In this document: piece after piece, positions 1 through 6,018 of the stretch
How the letters are laid out: the number at the start of each line of letters is the position of its first letter
Position numbering within the stretch: position 1 is the first letter of the stretch
DNA from: Sulfurimonas sp.
GTDB taxonomy: Bacteria; Campylobacterota; Campylobacteria; Campylobacterales; Sulfurimonadaceae
Direction: 5' to 3'
DNA length: 10,377 nt
NCBI GenBank assembly: GCA_021648465.1
Contig: JAKISR010000060.1
Span: 1 to 10,377, forward strand
Translations under genes and position numbers: made by a program
The notes under the pieces: generated by a model
The model's database searches: none
What the model was told of the DNA's origin: nothing
The model's input: only the letters and a program-made list of their open reading frames with translations

Positions 1-39
1 TTTTAACTGTGTTGAAAATTTAGCCATTTTCCTACTCAT
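1..39 (-). CDS. start of an unidentified leftward gene (partial)
   Basis: An ATG on the minus strand at 39 opens a frame that stays open for 13 codons to the window edge (MSRKMAKFSTQLK). It is preceded by a TAAGGG ribosome-binding-like stretch about 7 bases upstream. A second in-frame ATG lies at 27. Thirteen residues are too few to identify a product. The call rests only on the start signal and the otherwise empty region upstream, so it may be a chance frame. Confidence 0.35.
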   Translation of the reverse strand, partial: MSRKMAKFSTQLK

Positions 40-178
40 ATTTATACCCTTACTTTTATTGTTTAATTTTACTCTTTTGAGAATTAAACTTTACAAAAAG
101 TTGTTTGATTTTCTTGGGGTAGTATATCTTTGGTCGGATTTTAAAGTAAAGATTTTAACATCTAACTACTTCAAATCT

Positions 179-228
179 AAATCTACAACTTTCATTTTTC
201 ATTTTTTTAAAAGTTGCACTTCAGATTT
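179..228. repeat. interrupted inverted repeat
   Basis: AAATCT (179-184) pairs with AGATTT (223-228). Inside it CAACTTT (186-192) pairs with AAAGTTG (210-216), enclosing a T-rich loop of about 17 bases. The arms are AT-rich and the loop is long, so it could be a weak terminator, an operator or chance. Confidence 0.4.
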
Positions 229-289
229 AAATTTTGGCTCTCTTTTGAGAGAATCTATACAATCAATTTCTAATCTATTCTAATTTCGA

Positions 290-295
290 TATAAT
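290..295 (+). promoter_or_regulatory. -10 box of the der promoter
   Basis: A perfect TATAAT lies 58 bases upstream of the der start codon. There is no clear -35 box, as is usual for sigma-70 promoters in Campylobacterota, which rely on the -10 and AT-rich upstream DNA. Transcription would start near 302. Confidence 0.55.
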
Positions 296-353
296 TCCAA
301 ATAAACTACTAATAAATCACAAGTTTTTCTTCACTTAAAATAAGGTAACAGAT

Positions 354-1844
354 ATGAAAAAAATCGCCATTGTTGGTCGTCCAAACGTTGGTAAAAGCTC
401 ACTTTTTAATAGGCTAATTAAAAAAAGAGATGCTATCACTTCAGAACAAGCTGGAACAACTAGAGATATAAAAAGACGCCATGTTACTATTATAAATAAA
501 GAGGCTTTATTGCTTGATACTGGTGGGCTAGATAAAGGTTGTGAATTATTTGACAAGATTAAAGAGATGTCATTAAAAGCTGCTTATAAAGCAGATATCA
601 TTCTTTATATGGTTGATGGAAAGGGGATACCTGAAGATGAAGATAAAAAAATCTTTTATGAACTTCAATCTATGGGAAAAGATATAGCCCTTGTTGTAAA
701 TAAAATAGACAATGATAAAATGAAAGAAAAACTTTGGGATTATTATGAGTTTGGAACTGATGCTATTTTTGGTATCTCTGTGGCTCATAATAGACATACA
801 GTTGATCTTCTTGATTGGATCTCTAGTAAAATTCCTGATTCTGATATTATTAAAGAAGATACTCAAGAAGAAGATGAGGATGACATCACTATAGTTTATG
901 AAGATTTAAGTAATGAAGATTTCTTTGCAAACTCTAATGTAGAAAACGATGATGGCTTTACATACTGGGATGAAGATGAGATGGATGGCATCATTCAAGA
1001 TGACTCTATCTTCGCTCAAAATGACAAGATAAAAGAGTTTGATGAAAATGATATAAACCATATCAAAATCTCAATTATTGGTCGTACAAATGTTGGAAAA
1101 AGTTCACTTTTAAATGCACTACTTGGTGAAGAACGCTCTGTTGTTAGTAGTGTTGCAGGAACTACGATTGACCCCATTGATGAAAGCATAGACTACAAAG
1201 GAAAGCAACTTACATTTGTAGATACAGCTGGTCTTAGAAGAAGAGGCAAGATTGTAGGGATTGAAAAATTCGCTCTTATGAGAACTACTGAAATGTTAGA
1301 AAACTCAAATATGGCACTAGTTGTTTTAGATGCAAGTGAGCCTTTTTTAGACTTAGATGAGAAGATTGCTGGTCTTGTTGATAGCAACAGACTTGCCTGT
1401 ATCATCGTTTTAAATAAGTGGGATATTTCAAAAAGAGAAGAGCATGATAAAATTATTCAAAGTGTAAGAGATAGATTTAAATTTTTAGCTTATGCTCCCA
1501 TAATTACATTATCTGCAAAGTCTCACCAAAGAGTTGATAAACTTAATGATATGATTTTAGAAATAAATGAAAACTACTCTCAGCGAATCACTACATCACA
1601 ACTAAATGATACAATGGATAAAGCTATGAGAAGACATCATCTTCCATCTATGCATGGTCAAGTCATCCGAATATATTATGCAACTCAGTACGAAACGAGA
1701 CCACCAAAAATTGCTATAGTTATGAATAAACCAAAAGGTCTTCACTTCACATATAGAAGATACCTTACAAATAAACTAAGAGAAGCTTTTAACTTTAGTG
1801 GAACTCCATTACTTTTTAAAGCTAAAAAACGTGGGGATAAATAA
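354..1844 (+). CDS. der: ribosome biogenesis GTPase Der (EngA)
   Basis: Der is an essential cytoplasmic GTPase with two G domains in tandem and acts late in 50S subunit assembly. The first G domain shows GRPNVGKS (residues 8-15), DTGG (55-58) and NKID (116-119). The second shows GRTNVGKS (243-250), DTAG (290-293), NKWD (354-357) and SAK (387-389). The last ~100 residues form the KH-like RNA-binding domain typical of the family. At 496 residues it is longer than the usual 430-460. The extra length is an acidic linker of about 70 residues (roughly 166-235, some 27 Asp/Glu) between the two G domains. AAGG (342-345) precedes the ATG with 8 bases between, supporting this start. It stands alone and converges on hemJ. 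Confidence 0.97.
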   Translation: MKKIAIVGRPNVGKSSLFNRLIKKRDAITSEQAGTTRDIKRRHVTIINKEALLLDTGGLDKGCELFDKIKEMSLKAAYKADIILYMVDGKGIPEDEDKKIFYELQSMGKDIALVVNKIDNDKMKEKLWDYYEFGTDAIFGISVAHNRHTVDLLDWISSKIPDSDIIKEDTQEEDEDDITIVYEDLSNEDFFANSNVENDDGFTYWDEDEMDGIIQDDSIFAQNDKIKEFDENDINHIKISIIGRTNVGKSSLLNALLGEERSVVSSVAGTTIDPIDESIDYKGKQLTFVDTAGLRRRGKIVGIEKFALMRTTEMLENSNMALVVLDASEPFLDLDEKIAGLVDSNRLACIIVLNKWDISKREEHDKIIQSVRDRFKFLAYAPIITLSAKSHQRVDKLNDMILEINENYSQRITTSQLNDTMDKAMRRHHLPSMHGQVIRIYYATQYETRPPKIAIVMNKPKGLHFTYRRYLTNKLREAFNFSGTPLLFKAKKRGDK

Positions 1845-1879
1845 AAAATCTGACATTTAAAAAATATTTATAGTGGAGC

Positions 1880-1899
1880 AAAAGGAATTACTTCCTTTT
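1880..1899. terminator. hairpin between der and hemJ, likely bidirectional terminator
   Basis: A perfect inverted repeat, AAAAGGAA-TTAC-TTCCTTTT, has an 8-bp stem and a 4-base loop. It sits 35 bases after the der stop and 13 bases after the end of hemJ on the other strand. Each 3' arm ends in four Ts, so it can act in both directions between convergent genes. No longer T-run follows, so efficiency is uncertain. Confidence 0.55.
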
Positions 1900-1912
1900 A
1901 CGGGATGTATAA

Positions 1913-2335
1913 TTAAAATGGTTTAAAAATTACTAAATATACTACTACTAATAGTAATAGTGTTGGAATTTCATTATAAACTCTAAAGAATTTCCCACTT
2001 TTTTGACAATCATCTTTTAAAAACTTTTGTCTATAGTGTCCCATCGAGAAAAAATATCCCACTAAAAATAAAACAAATAAAATTTTAGTATACAACCAAC
2101 TGTTATCATTAAAGCCTAGCTCATAAGTTAAGTAAGCACCACTTAATATAGTTGTCCACATTGCTGGGACACCAATATATTTATAGATTTTCATCTCCAT
2201 GATTTTTATAACTTTTACAAAGCCTTCGTTATCAATATTTTCAGCATGATAAACAAAAAGCCTTGGCATATAAAATAATACGGCAAACCATGAAGTGAAA
2301 GAGAGTATATGAAACCAAAGTATCCAGCTATACAT
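1913..2335 (-). CDS. hemJ: HemJ-type protoporphyrinogen IX oxidase
   Basis: HemJ oxidises protoporphyrinogen IX to protoporphyrin IX in the inner membrane, the penultimate haem step, in bacteria lacking HemG and HemY. The 140-residue protein has the usual HemJ length and about four membrane segments (near 4-24, 53-72, 82-99 and 122-137). Family hallmarks are the N-terminal HILSF stretch with His9, Arg25 after FYMP, GVPAMW (55-60), the conserved Lys84 after WLYT, and FFRVYNE (116-122). It starts 6 bases after the hpf stop on the same strand with only a weak ribosome binding site, so it is probably translated from the hpf transcript. It is the second haem gene in the window besides hemB. Confidence 0.9.
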   Translation of the reverse strand: MYSWILWFHILSFTSWFAVLFYMPRLFVYHAENIDNEGFVKVIKIMEMKIYKYIGVPAMWTTILSGAYLTYELGFNDNSWLYTKILFVLFLVGYFFSMGHYRQKFLKDDCQKSGKFFRVYNEIPTLLLLVVVYLVIFKPF

Positions 2336-2341
2336 ATACTG

Positions 2342-2671
2342 TTAGCTATCCAATGTTTCTAAATCTTTTACAGATGCATTTGTATGAGAAATCAATTTAT
2401 CATGTAAACGGCGAAGTGCTTTAGTCGCTCTATCGATTGCTATATCAATAGCAGCATCTAAATTATCATCGGTTTGTGATATTACAACTGGCTTAGCATG
2501 AGCAATATGGATATCAAATTCTATTGATACACCTTTTTTTTCAGCACCTACATGTACATTAACAGATGTTATGTCCAAGGAGTACTTTTTAAAACTTTCT
2601 ATCGCAGACTCTATGTGAGCTCTTGTATTTGAGTGAAGTGTTATATCTTTTGCATGAACTTGTACATTCAT
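2342..2671 (-). CDS. hpf: ribosome hibernation factor, HPF/RaiA family (short form)
   Basis: This 109-residue protein belongs to the HPF/RaiA (YfiA) family, which binds the decoding site of the 30S subunit and stores ribosomes in an inactive state during slow growth. It shows the beta-alpha-beta-beta-beta-alpha pattern: an N-terminal strand with the VHAKDITL motif, a helix around 16-30, and a last helix with DDNLDAAIDIAIDRA (68-82) then LRRLHDKL (86-93). It lacks the C-terminal dimerisation domain of long HPF, so it is the short type. RaiA and short HPF cannot be separated safely by eye. An AAAGGA site (2678-2683) sits 6 bases before the ATG. hemJ follows closely downstream. Confidence 0.9.
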   Translation of the reverse strand: MNVQVHAKDITLHSNTRAHIESAIESFKKYSLDITSVNVHVGAEKKGVSIEFDIHIAHAKPVVISQTDDNLDAAIDIAIDRATKALRRLHDKLISHTNASVKDLETLDS

Positions 2672-2706
2672 ATTAAATCCTTTAAATAGAGTAATTTCGT
2701 ACTCTA

Positions 2707-2718
2707 GTTATACTTATA
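2707..2718 (-). promoter_or_regulatory. candidate -10 boxes for hpf-hemJ
   Basis: On the minus strand two overlapping AT-rich hexamers, TATAAG (2713-2718) and TATAAC (2707-2712), lie 36-47 bases upstream of the hpf start. No -35 box is found at the usual distance. A TTGACA-like hexamer exists farther away but too far to pair with these. Confidence 0.35.
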
Positions 2719-2744
2719 TGGTAGCAAAAAATAGCTAAAGAATG

Positions 2745-2750
2745 TATAAT
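2745..2750 (+). promoter_or_regulatory. -10 box of the trpS promoter
   Basis: A perfect TATAAT lies 42 bases upstream of the trpS start, in the divergent hpf/trpS gap. Predicted transcription start is near 2757. No leader peptide or T-box is visible, so no sequence-based sign of tryptophan control is seen. Confidence 0.55.
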
Positions 2751-2792
2751 GTCAAAAAAAATTTATTTATTATTTAGAACTAAGGAGCCACA

Positions 2793-3758
2793 GTGAGGGT
2801 TTTAACAGGTATTCAACCATCTGGTGATTTACATATTGGAAACTATTTCGGTTCAATTAAACAGATGGTAGAAGCACAAAATTCAAGTCAAACTTTTGCT
2901 TTTATAGCAAACTATCATGCAATGACTAGTGTGACAGATGGAAAAAGACTAAGTGAGCTTAGTATGCAGTGTGCAACAGATTTTTTAGCACTAGGAATAA
3001 ACCCAGAAAAATCAACTTTTTGGATTCAATCTGATGTAAAAGAAGTATTAGAACTTTACTGGATTTTATCATCATTTACACCTATGGGTTTACTTGAACG
3101 TGCTCATAGTTATAAAGATAAAACAGCTCGGGGAATAGCTTCAAACCATTCACTTTTTTCATACCCTGCTTTAATGGCAGCTGATATTCTGCTTTTTGGC
3201 TCAGAAGTTGTTCCTGTTGGAAAAGATCAGATTCAGCATGTTGAAATGACTAGAGATATTGCCACTAAGTTTAATAATAAATATGGAGATATTTTAACTA
3301 TCCCTGAGTTTCGTGTTCAAGAAGAGGTTCAAACTGTTCCAGGAATTGATGGGCAAAAAATGTCTAAGAGCTATGGAAATATAGTAAATATTTTTGGAGC
3401 AGAAAAAAAACAGCTTAAAACTATCAAAAAAATTGTAACAGAGAATGTAGCAATGGAAGAACCTAAAGAGTTCCAAAACTGTAATGTATACAATATGGCA
3501 AAACTATTTTTAGAGGGTGAAAATCTAATTGCTCTTCAAGATAGATACAAAGCTGGTGGTGAGGGTCATGGTCACTTTAAAGTATATCTTGCTGAAGTTA
3601 TGTGGGAATATTTTAAAGAATTTAGAGATAAGAGAAAGTATTATGAAAATAATCAAGATGAAGTTAGAGAGATTTTAAATATGGGTGCAAATAAAGCTAA
3701 GGATATAGCACTCCCTACTATTGAAAAAATCAGAAATGTTACTGGGATAAAATATTAA
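2793..3758 (+). CDS. trpS: tryptophan-tRNA ligase
   Basis: This cytoplasmic class I aminoacyl-tRNA synthetase charges tRNA-Trp. The HIGH signature appears as HIGN (14-17) just after TGIQPSGDL, and the KMSKS loop is exact (189-193). GKDQIQHVE (143-151) is the family's conserved tryptophan/ATP-site block. The length of 321 residues is normal for bacterial TrpRS. The start is GTG at 2793, backed by an AAGGAG site (2782-2787) with a 5-base gap, and the next residues RVLTGIQPSG are the standard N-terminus. The gene is monocistronic and convergent with argF. Confidence 0.97.
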   Translation: MRVLTGIQPSGDLHIGNYFGSIKQMVEAQNSSQTFAFIANYHAMTSVTDGKRLSELSMQCATDFLALGINPEKSTFWIQSDVKEVLELYWILSSFTPMGLLERAHSYKDKTARGIASNHSLFSYPALMAADILLFGSEVVPVGKDQIQHVEMTRDIATKFNNKYGDILTIPEFRVQEEVQTVPGIDGQKMSKSYGNIVNIFGAEKKQLKTIKKIVTENVAMEEPKEFQNCNVYNMAKLFLEGENLIALQDRYKAGGEGHGHFKVYLAEVMWEYFKEFRDKRKYYENNQDEVREILNMGANKAKDIALPTIEKIRNVTGIKY

Positions 3759-3852
3759 ATTTTTTATAGTTACAAACATAAGAACAACATAAATACTATT
3801 GAAGCTATCTAAAAATGTTGAGATTAATGGGGAGAGTACGAAAGTGTATAAG

Positions 3853-3871
3853 TGCCATAAACAAAATGGCA
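3853..3871 (-). promoter_or_regulatory. hairpin overlapping the 3' end of the riboswitch aptamer
   Basis: TGCCAT and ATGGCA (3853-3858 and 3866-3871) form a 6-bp stem with a 7-base loop. On the minus strand the first arm shares bases with the GGTTGCC segment that ends the aptamer, so hairpin and complete aptamer look mutually exclusive. This would suit an expression platform. No T-run follows on the minus strand, so a classic intrinsic terminator is not supported. Confidence 0.45.
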
Positions 3872-3946
3872 ACCTGGCAATCTTTTATGGAATTATGAAA
3901 GACCCATGGCTTTCCGACCCCGCTTCACAACGAGTTTGGCTATGAA
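3866..3946 (-). ncRNA. class I cyclic-di-GMP riboswitch aptamer (GEMM-I), orphan
   Basis: Read on the minus strand, this GC-richer block matches the GEMM-I plan from memory of the family. CATAGCCAAAC (3944-3934) corresponds to CACAGGGCAAAC. A 6-bp stem CTCGTT/AGCGGG carries a GTGA (GNRA) tetraloop (3934-3919), followed by the 3-base joint GTC and then GGAAAGCC (3915-3908), against GAC and GCAAAGCC. ATGGGTCT (3907-3900) follows, and the 3' part AGATTGCCAGGTTGCC (3883-3868) resembles AGGTAGCGGGGTTACC. CC (3939-3938) can pair with GG (3915-3914) where the family has GC with GC, a compensated swap. The junction strand is one base shorter than usual, and I cannot draw a convincing closing helix. 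c-di-GMP is the expected ligand. No credible gene lies downstream, and the RNA would run antisense into the trpS end. Confidence 0.78.
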
Positions 3947-3957
3947 TAAAAGTTACT

Positions 3958-4009
3958 CAATAACAATGATATTACAACTATTATATAATTTAGCTTAAGG
4001 TTGTTATTG
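3958..4009. repeat. inverted repeat around the argF stop and a -10 box
   Basis: CAATAACAA (3958-3966) and TTGTTATTG (4001-4009) are perfect 9-base inverted copies separated by 34 bases. One arm covers the argF stop codon. The interval holds a TATAAT box on each strand. The long AT-rich spacer makes a strong terminator unlikely. A regulator site or a weak RNA stem closing the argF 3' end are alternatives. Confidence 0.4.
3980..3985 (-). promoter_or_regulatory. candidate -10 box for the riboswitch RNA
   Basis: A perfect TATAAT on the minus strand lies about 34 bases upstream of the first matched aptamer base. Transcription would start near 3973 and enter the aptamer after a leader of roughly 25-30 bases. 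The sequence is nearly palindromic, so a plus-strand TATAAT (3984-3989) also exists. Readthrough from argF is the alternative source of the RNA. Confidence 0.4.
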
Positions 4010-4927
4010 GTTTTGTTTTTTTAACCAAACCATCAAACCCTTTTGAGCATGAAGTCTATTTTCAGCTTCACTAAAAATTATTTCAGAATGTTTTTCAAAA
4101 ACCTCTTCACTAACTTCTAATCCTCTATATGCAGGTAAACAATGTAGAAACATAGAGTTATCTTTAGCTAATGACATCAATTTATCATCAACCATAAAAC
4201 CATTAAATATTTTAATTCTTTCTTCTTTTTCTTCTTCTTGTCCCATTGAAGTCCAAGTATCAGTTGTTACAACAGTTGCATTTTTTACTGCAACTTTAGG
4301 GTCATTTGTTGTTTTTATAACTGCTCCACTCTCTTTAGCTAATTTAAGTGCTTCATTTAAAATATCTTCATCAACTTCATAACCTTTTGGTGTTGCAATT
4401 CTAAGTTCAAATCCTAATTTTGCAGCAAGTATCATCCATGAATGAGTCATGTTATTACCATCTCCAACATAAGCAGCAACTATATTTTTATCTGCATTAT
4501 TTTCCACTAAAGTCATATAGTCAGCTAAAAGTTGTACTGGATGGTAAGAATCTGTTAAACCATTGATCACTGGAACTTTTGAAAATTTAGCAAACTCTTC
4601 TATTTTAGAATGTTCAAAAGTTCTTATCATTACCATGTCACACATGCTTGATATTACTCTTGCTGTATCTTTTACAGGTTCACCACGACCAATATGAATA
4701 TCACGATTTGATAAAAATAAGGCATGTCCACCTAATTGGAACATTCCTGTTTCAAAACTAACTCTAGTTCTGGTTGAACTTTTTTCAAAAATCATCCCAA
4801 GAGTTTGGTTTTCTAACTCTTTTTTATATATTTTAGATTTTAGATTTTTTTTAATCTCTAAGCCAATATCTATAATTTCTAGAATCTCTTTTTTTGTAAA
4901 ATCTTTTAGTGTTAAAAAATGTCTCAT
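4004..4927 (-). CDS. argF: ornithine carbamoyltransferase
   Basis: ArgF joins carbamoyl phosphate and ornithine to make citrulline in arginine biosynthesis. The carbamoyl-phosphate loop is SSTRTR (50-55), HPVQ sits at 129-132, the ornithine-side motif is DTWTSMG (223-229), and the catalytic HCLPA is at 262-266. The 307-residue length is typical. I place the start at the ATG at 4927, giving MRHFLTLKDF, because GGAAAAAG lies just upstream. A TTG four codons earlier (4939) is in frame but would remove that site. A single catabolic copy would normally sit with arcA/arcC, and none is here, so the anabolic enzyme is more likely. It lies 48 bases downstream of hemB on the same strand and may be partly co-transcribed. 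Confidence 0.96.
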   Translation of the reverse strand: MRHFLTLKDFTKKEILEIIDIGLEIKKNLKSKIYKKELENQTLGMIFEKSSTRTRVSFETGMFQLGGHALFLSNRDIHIGRGEPVKDTARVISSMCDMVMIRTFEHSKIEEFAKFSKVPVINGLTDSYHPVQLLADYMTLVENNADKNIVAAYVGDGNNMTHSWMILAAKLGFELRIATPKGYEVDEDILNEALKLAKESGAVIKTTNDPKVAVKNATVVTTDTWTSMGQEEEKEERIKIFNGFMVDDKLMSLAKDNSMFLHCLPAYRGLEVSEEVFEKHSEIIFSEAENRLHAQKGLMVWLKKQNQ

Positions 4928-4957
4928 AACTTTTTCCAAATTTTTAAATAAGTTGTT

Positions 4958-4963
4958 ATTCTA
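4958..4963 (-). promoter_or_regulatory. candidate -10 box for argF
   Basis: TAGAAT on the minus strand lies in the 48-base hemB-argF gap, 30 bases upstream of the argF ATG. It is a one-mismatch -10 box without a clear -35. It would give argF its own promoter besides readthrough from hemB. No ARG-box-like palindrome is evident. Confidence 0.35.
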
Positions 4964-4975
4964 CAATATTTTTAT

Positions 4976-5947
4976 TTAAAGTTGCTTTTGTAACATTTTT
5001 GCAACTTCTTTTGCGTGATACGAGATAATAATATCTGCTCCAGCTCTCTTAAAGCTAATCATAGTTTCCATTACAACTCTATCATAATCAATCAAATCTT
5101 GTGCTCCAGCTAATTTGAGCATTGCATACTCCCCACTTACATTATAAACTGCCATTGGAAGTGAGGTATTATCTTTTATCTCACGAACAATATCAAGATA
5201 AGCAAGAACTGGTTTTACCATTAAAATATCTGCACCTTGAAGTTCATCTGAAATTGATTCACTTATCGCTTCTCTGCGGTTTGCTGGATCCATTTGATAT
5301 GAAGCTCTATCACCAAAACTTGGGGTTGATTCTGCGACATCACGAAATGGTCCATAGTACCCTGAAGCAAATTTTGTAGAGTATGCCATAATAGGTAAAT
5401 TTTCATATCCTGCACCATCAAGTGCTTCTCTTAGAGTCTCAATTATCCCGTCCATCATACCAGATGGTGCTATCATATCTACTCCAGCTTTAGCATGAAT
5501 AATAGCTTGTTGTCCAGATATCTCTAAAGTTGCATCATTGTTTACTGTCTCTTCATCTATAATTCCACAATGGCCATGGTCTGTATACTCACAAAAACAT
5601 AAATCTGTTACTACAAACATCTCCGGATGTTCTTTTTTTATAGCACGAATTGCAGAAGCTATTATTCCATGCTCACAAAGAGAATCAGAACCAATAGAGT
5701 CTTTTACATCAGGTATTCCAAAAAGGATTATAGAATAGAGTCCAAGTTTTTTAAGCTCTATACACTCTTTCAAAATTTCATCAATACTCATCTGAAAAAC
5801 ACCTGGCATTGACGCCACTTCTGATTTAATTCCTTTACCCAAGCGAACAAAGAGAGGATAAATAAAATCATTTGTACTTACACTTGTTTCTCTTACTAAT
5901 GAACGAAGATGAGTATTTAAACGAGTTCTGCGAAATCTTTGAAACAT
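4976..5947 (-). CDS. hemB: delta-aminolevulinic acid dehydratase (porphobilinogen synthase)
   Basis: HemB condenses two 5-aminolevulinate molecules into porphobilinogen, the first common tetrapyrrole step, in the cytoplasm. The active-site Schiff-base lysine is Lys245 in MVKPVLAYLD and the second lysine is Lys192 in YSTKFASGYYGPF. Three cysteines, Cys117, Cys119 and Cys127 in DLCFCEYTDHGHCG, form the catalytic zinc site, so this is the zinc-dependent type rather than the Asp-rich magnesium type. The length of 323 residues is standard. An AAAAAGG site (5954-5960) lies 6 bases before the ATG. It is divergent from ribA, with about 70 bases between starts. With hemJ it marks complete haem synthesis in the organism. 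Confidence 0.97.
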   Translation of the reverse strand: MFQRFRRTRLNTHLRSLVRETSVSTNDFIYPLFVRLGKGIKSEVASMPGVFQMSIDEILKECIELKKLGLYSIILFGIPDVKDSIGSDSLCEHGIIASAIRAIKKEHPEMFVVTDLCFCEYTDHGHCGIIDEETVNNDATLEISGQQAIIHAKAGVDMIAPSGMMDGIIETLREALDGAGYENLPIMAYSTKFASGYYGPFRDVAESTPSFGDRASYQMDPANRREAISESISDELQGADILMVKPVLAYLDIVREIKDNTSLPMAVYNVSGEYAMLKLAGAQDLIDYDRVVMETMISFKRAGADIIISYHAKEVAKMLQKQL

Positions 5948-5964
5948 AATAAACCTTTTTTTGC

Positions 5965-5970
5965 TATAAT
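5965..5970 (+). promoter_or_regulatory. -10 box of the ribA promoter
   Basis: A perfect TATAAT in the hemB/ribA divergent gap lies 48 bases before the ribA start codon. Transcription would start near 5977 with a leader of about 42 bases. That leader is too short for an FMN riboswitch, and none of its motifs is present. Confidence 0.5.
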
Positions 5971-6018
5971 TTTAAAAAAATATTTTACCGTTTTAAAGTT
6001 AAAATTAGGGTACATTAA

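Larger units (their letters stand above)
40..353. other. non-coding gap with a hairpin and the der promoter
   Basis: This 314-base stretch is very AT-rich. I see no credible gene: the 74-codon frame at 59-283 is rich in Phe, Ser and Lys, lacks a good ribosome binding site and looks like translated non-coding DNA. It holds a two-step inverted repeat (179-228), a small hairpin CTCTC-TTTT-GAGAG near 238-251, and a TATAAT box (290-295) serving der. If the leftward frame at 1-39 is real, part of this stretch is also its leader. Confidence 0.6.

Noticed and set aside
59..283. 74-codon plus-strand frame before der
   Set aside because: Composition is that of translated AT-rich non-coding DNA, no good ribosome binding site, runs through inverted repeats, and resembles no family I know.
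3675..3872. 65-codon minus-strand frame after the riboswitch aptamer
   Set aside because: It needs a TTG start with no ribosome binding site, begins inside the aptamer 3' end, and more than a third is antisense to trpS. The ATG-started version (34 codons) is equally unsupported.
3759..4003. tRNA, tmRNA or SRP RNA in the trpS-argF gap
   Set aside because: No T-loop GTTCGA-type sequence, no tmRNA or SRP core motifs. The GC-rich block is better explained by the GEMM-I pattern.
5122..5379. 85-codon plus-strand frame inside hemB
   Set aside because: Shadow of hemB, which is fully supported by its catalytic lysines and zinc cysteines.
5971..6018. FMN riboswitch before ribA
   Set aside because: The leader is about 42 bases, far too short, and has none of the conserved FMN-aptamer motifs.
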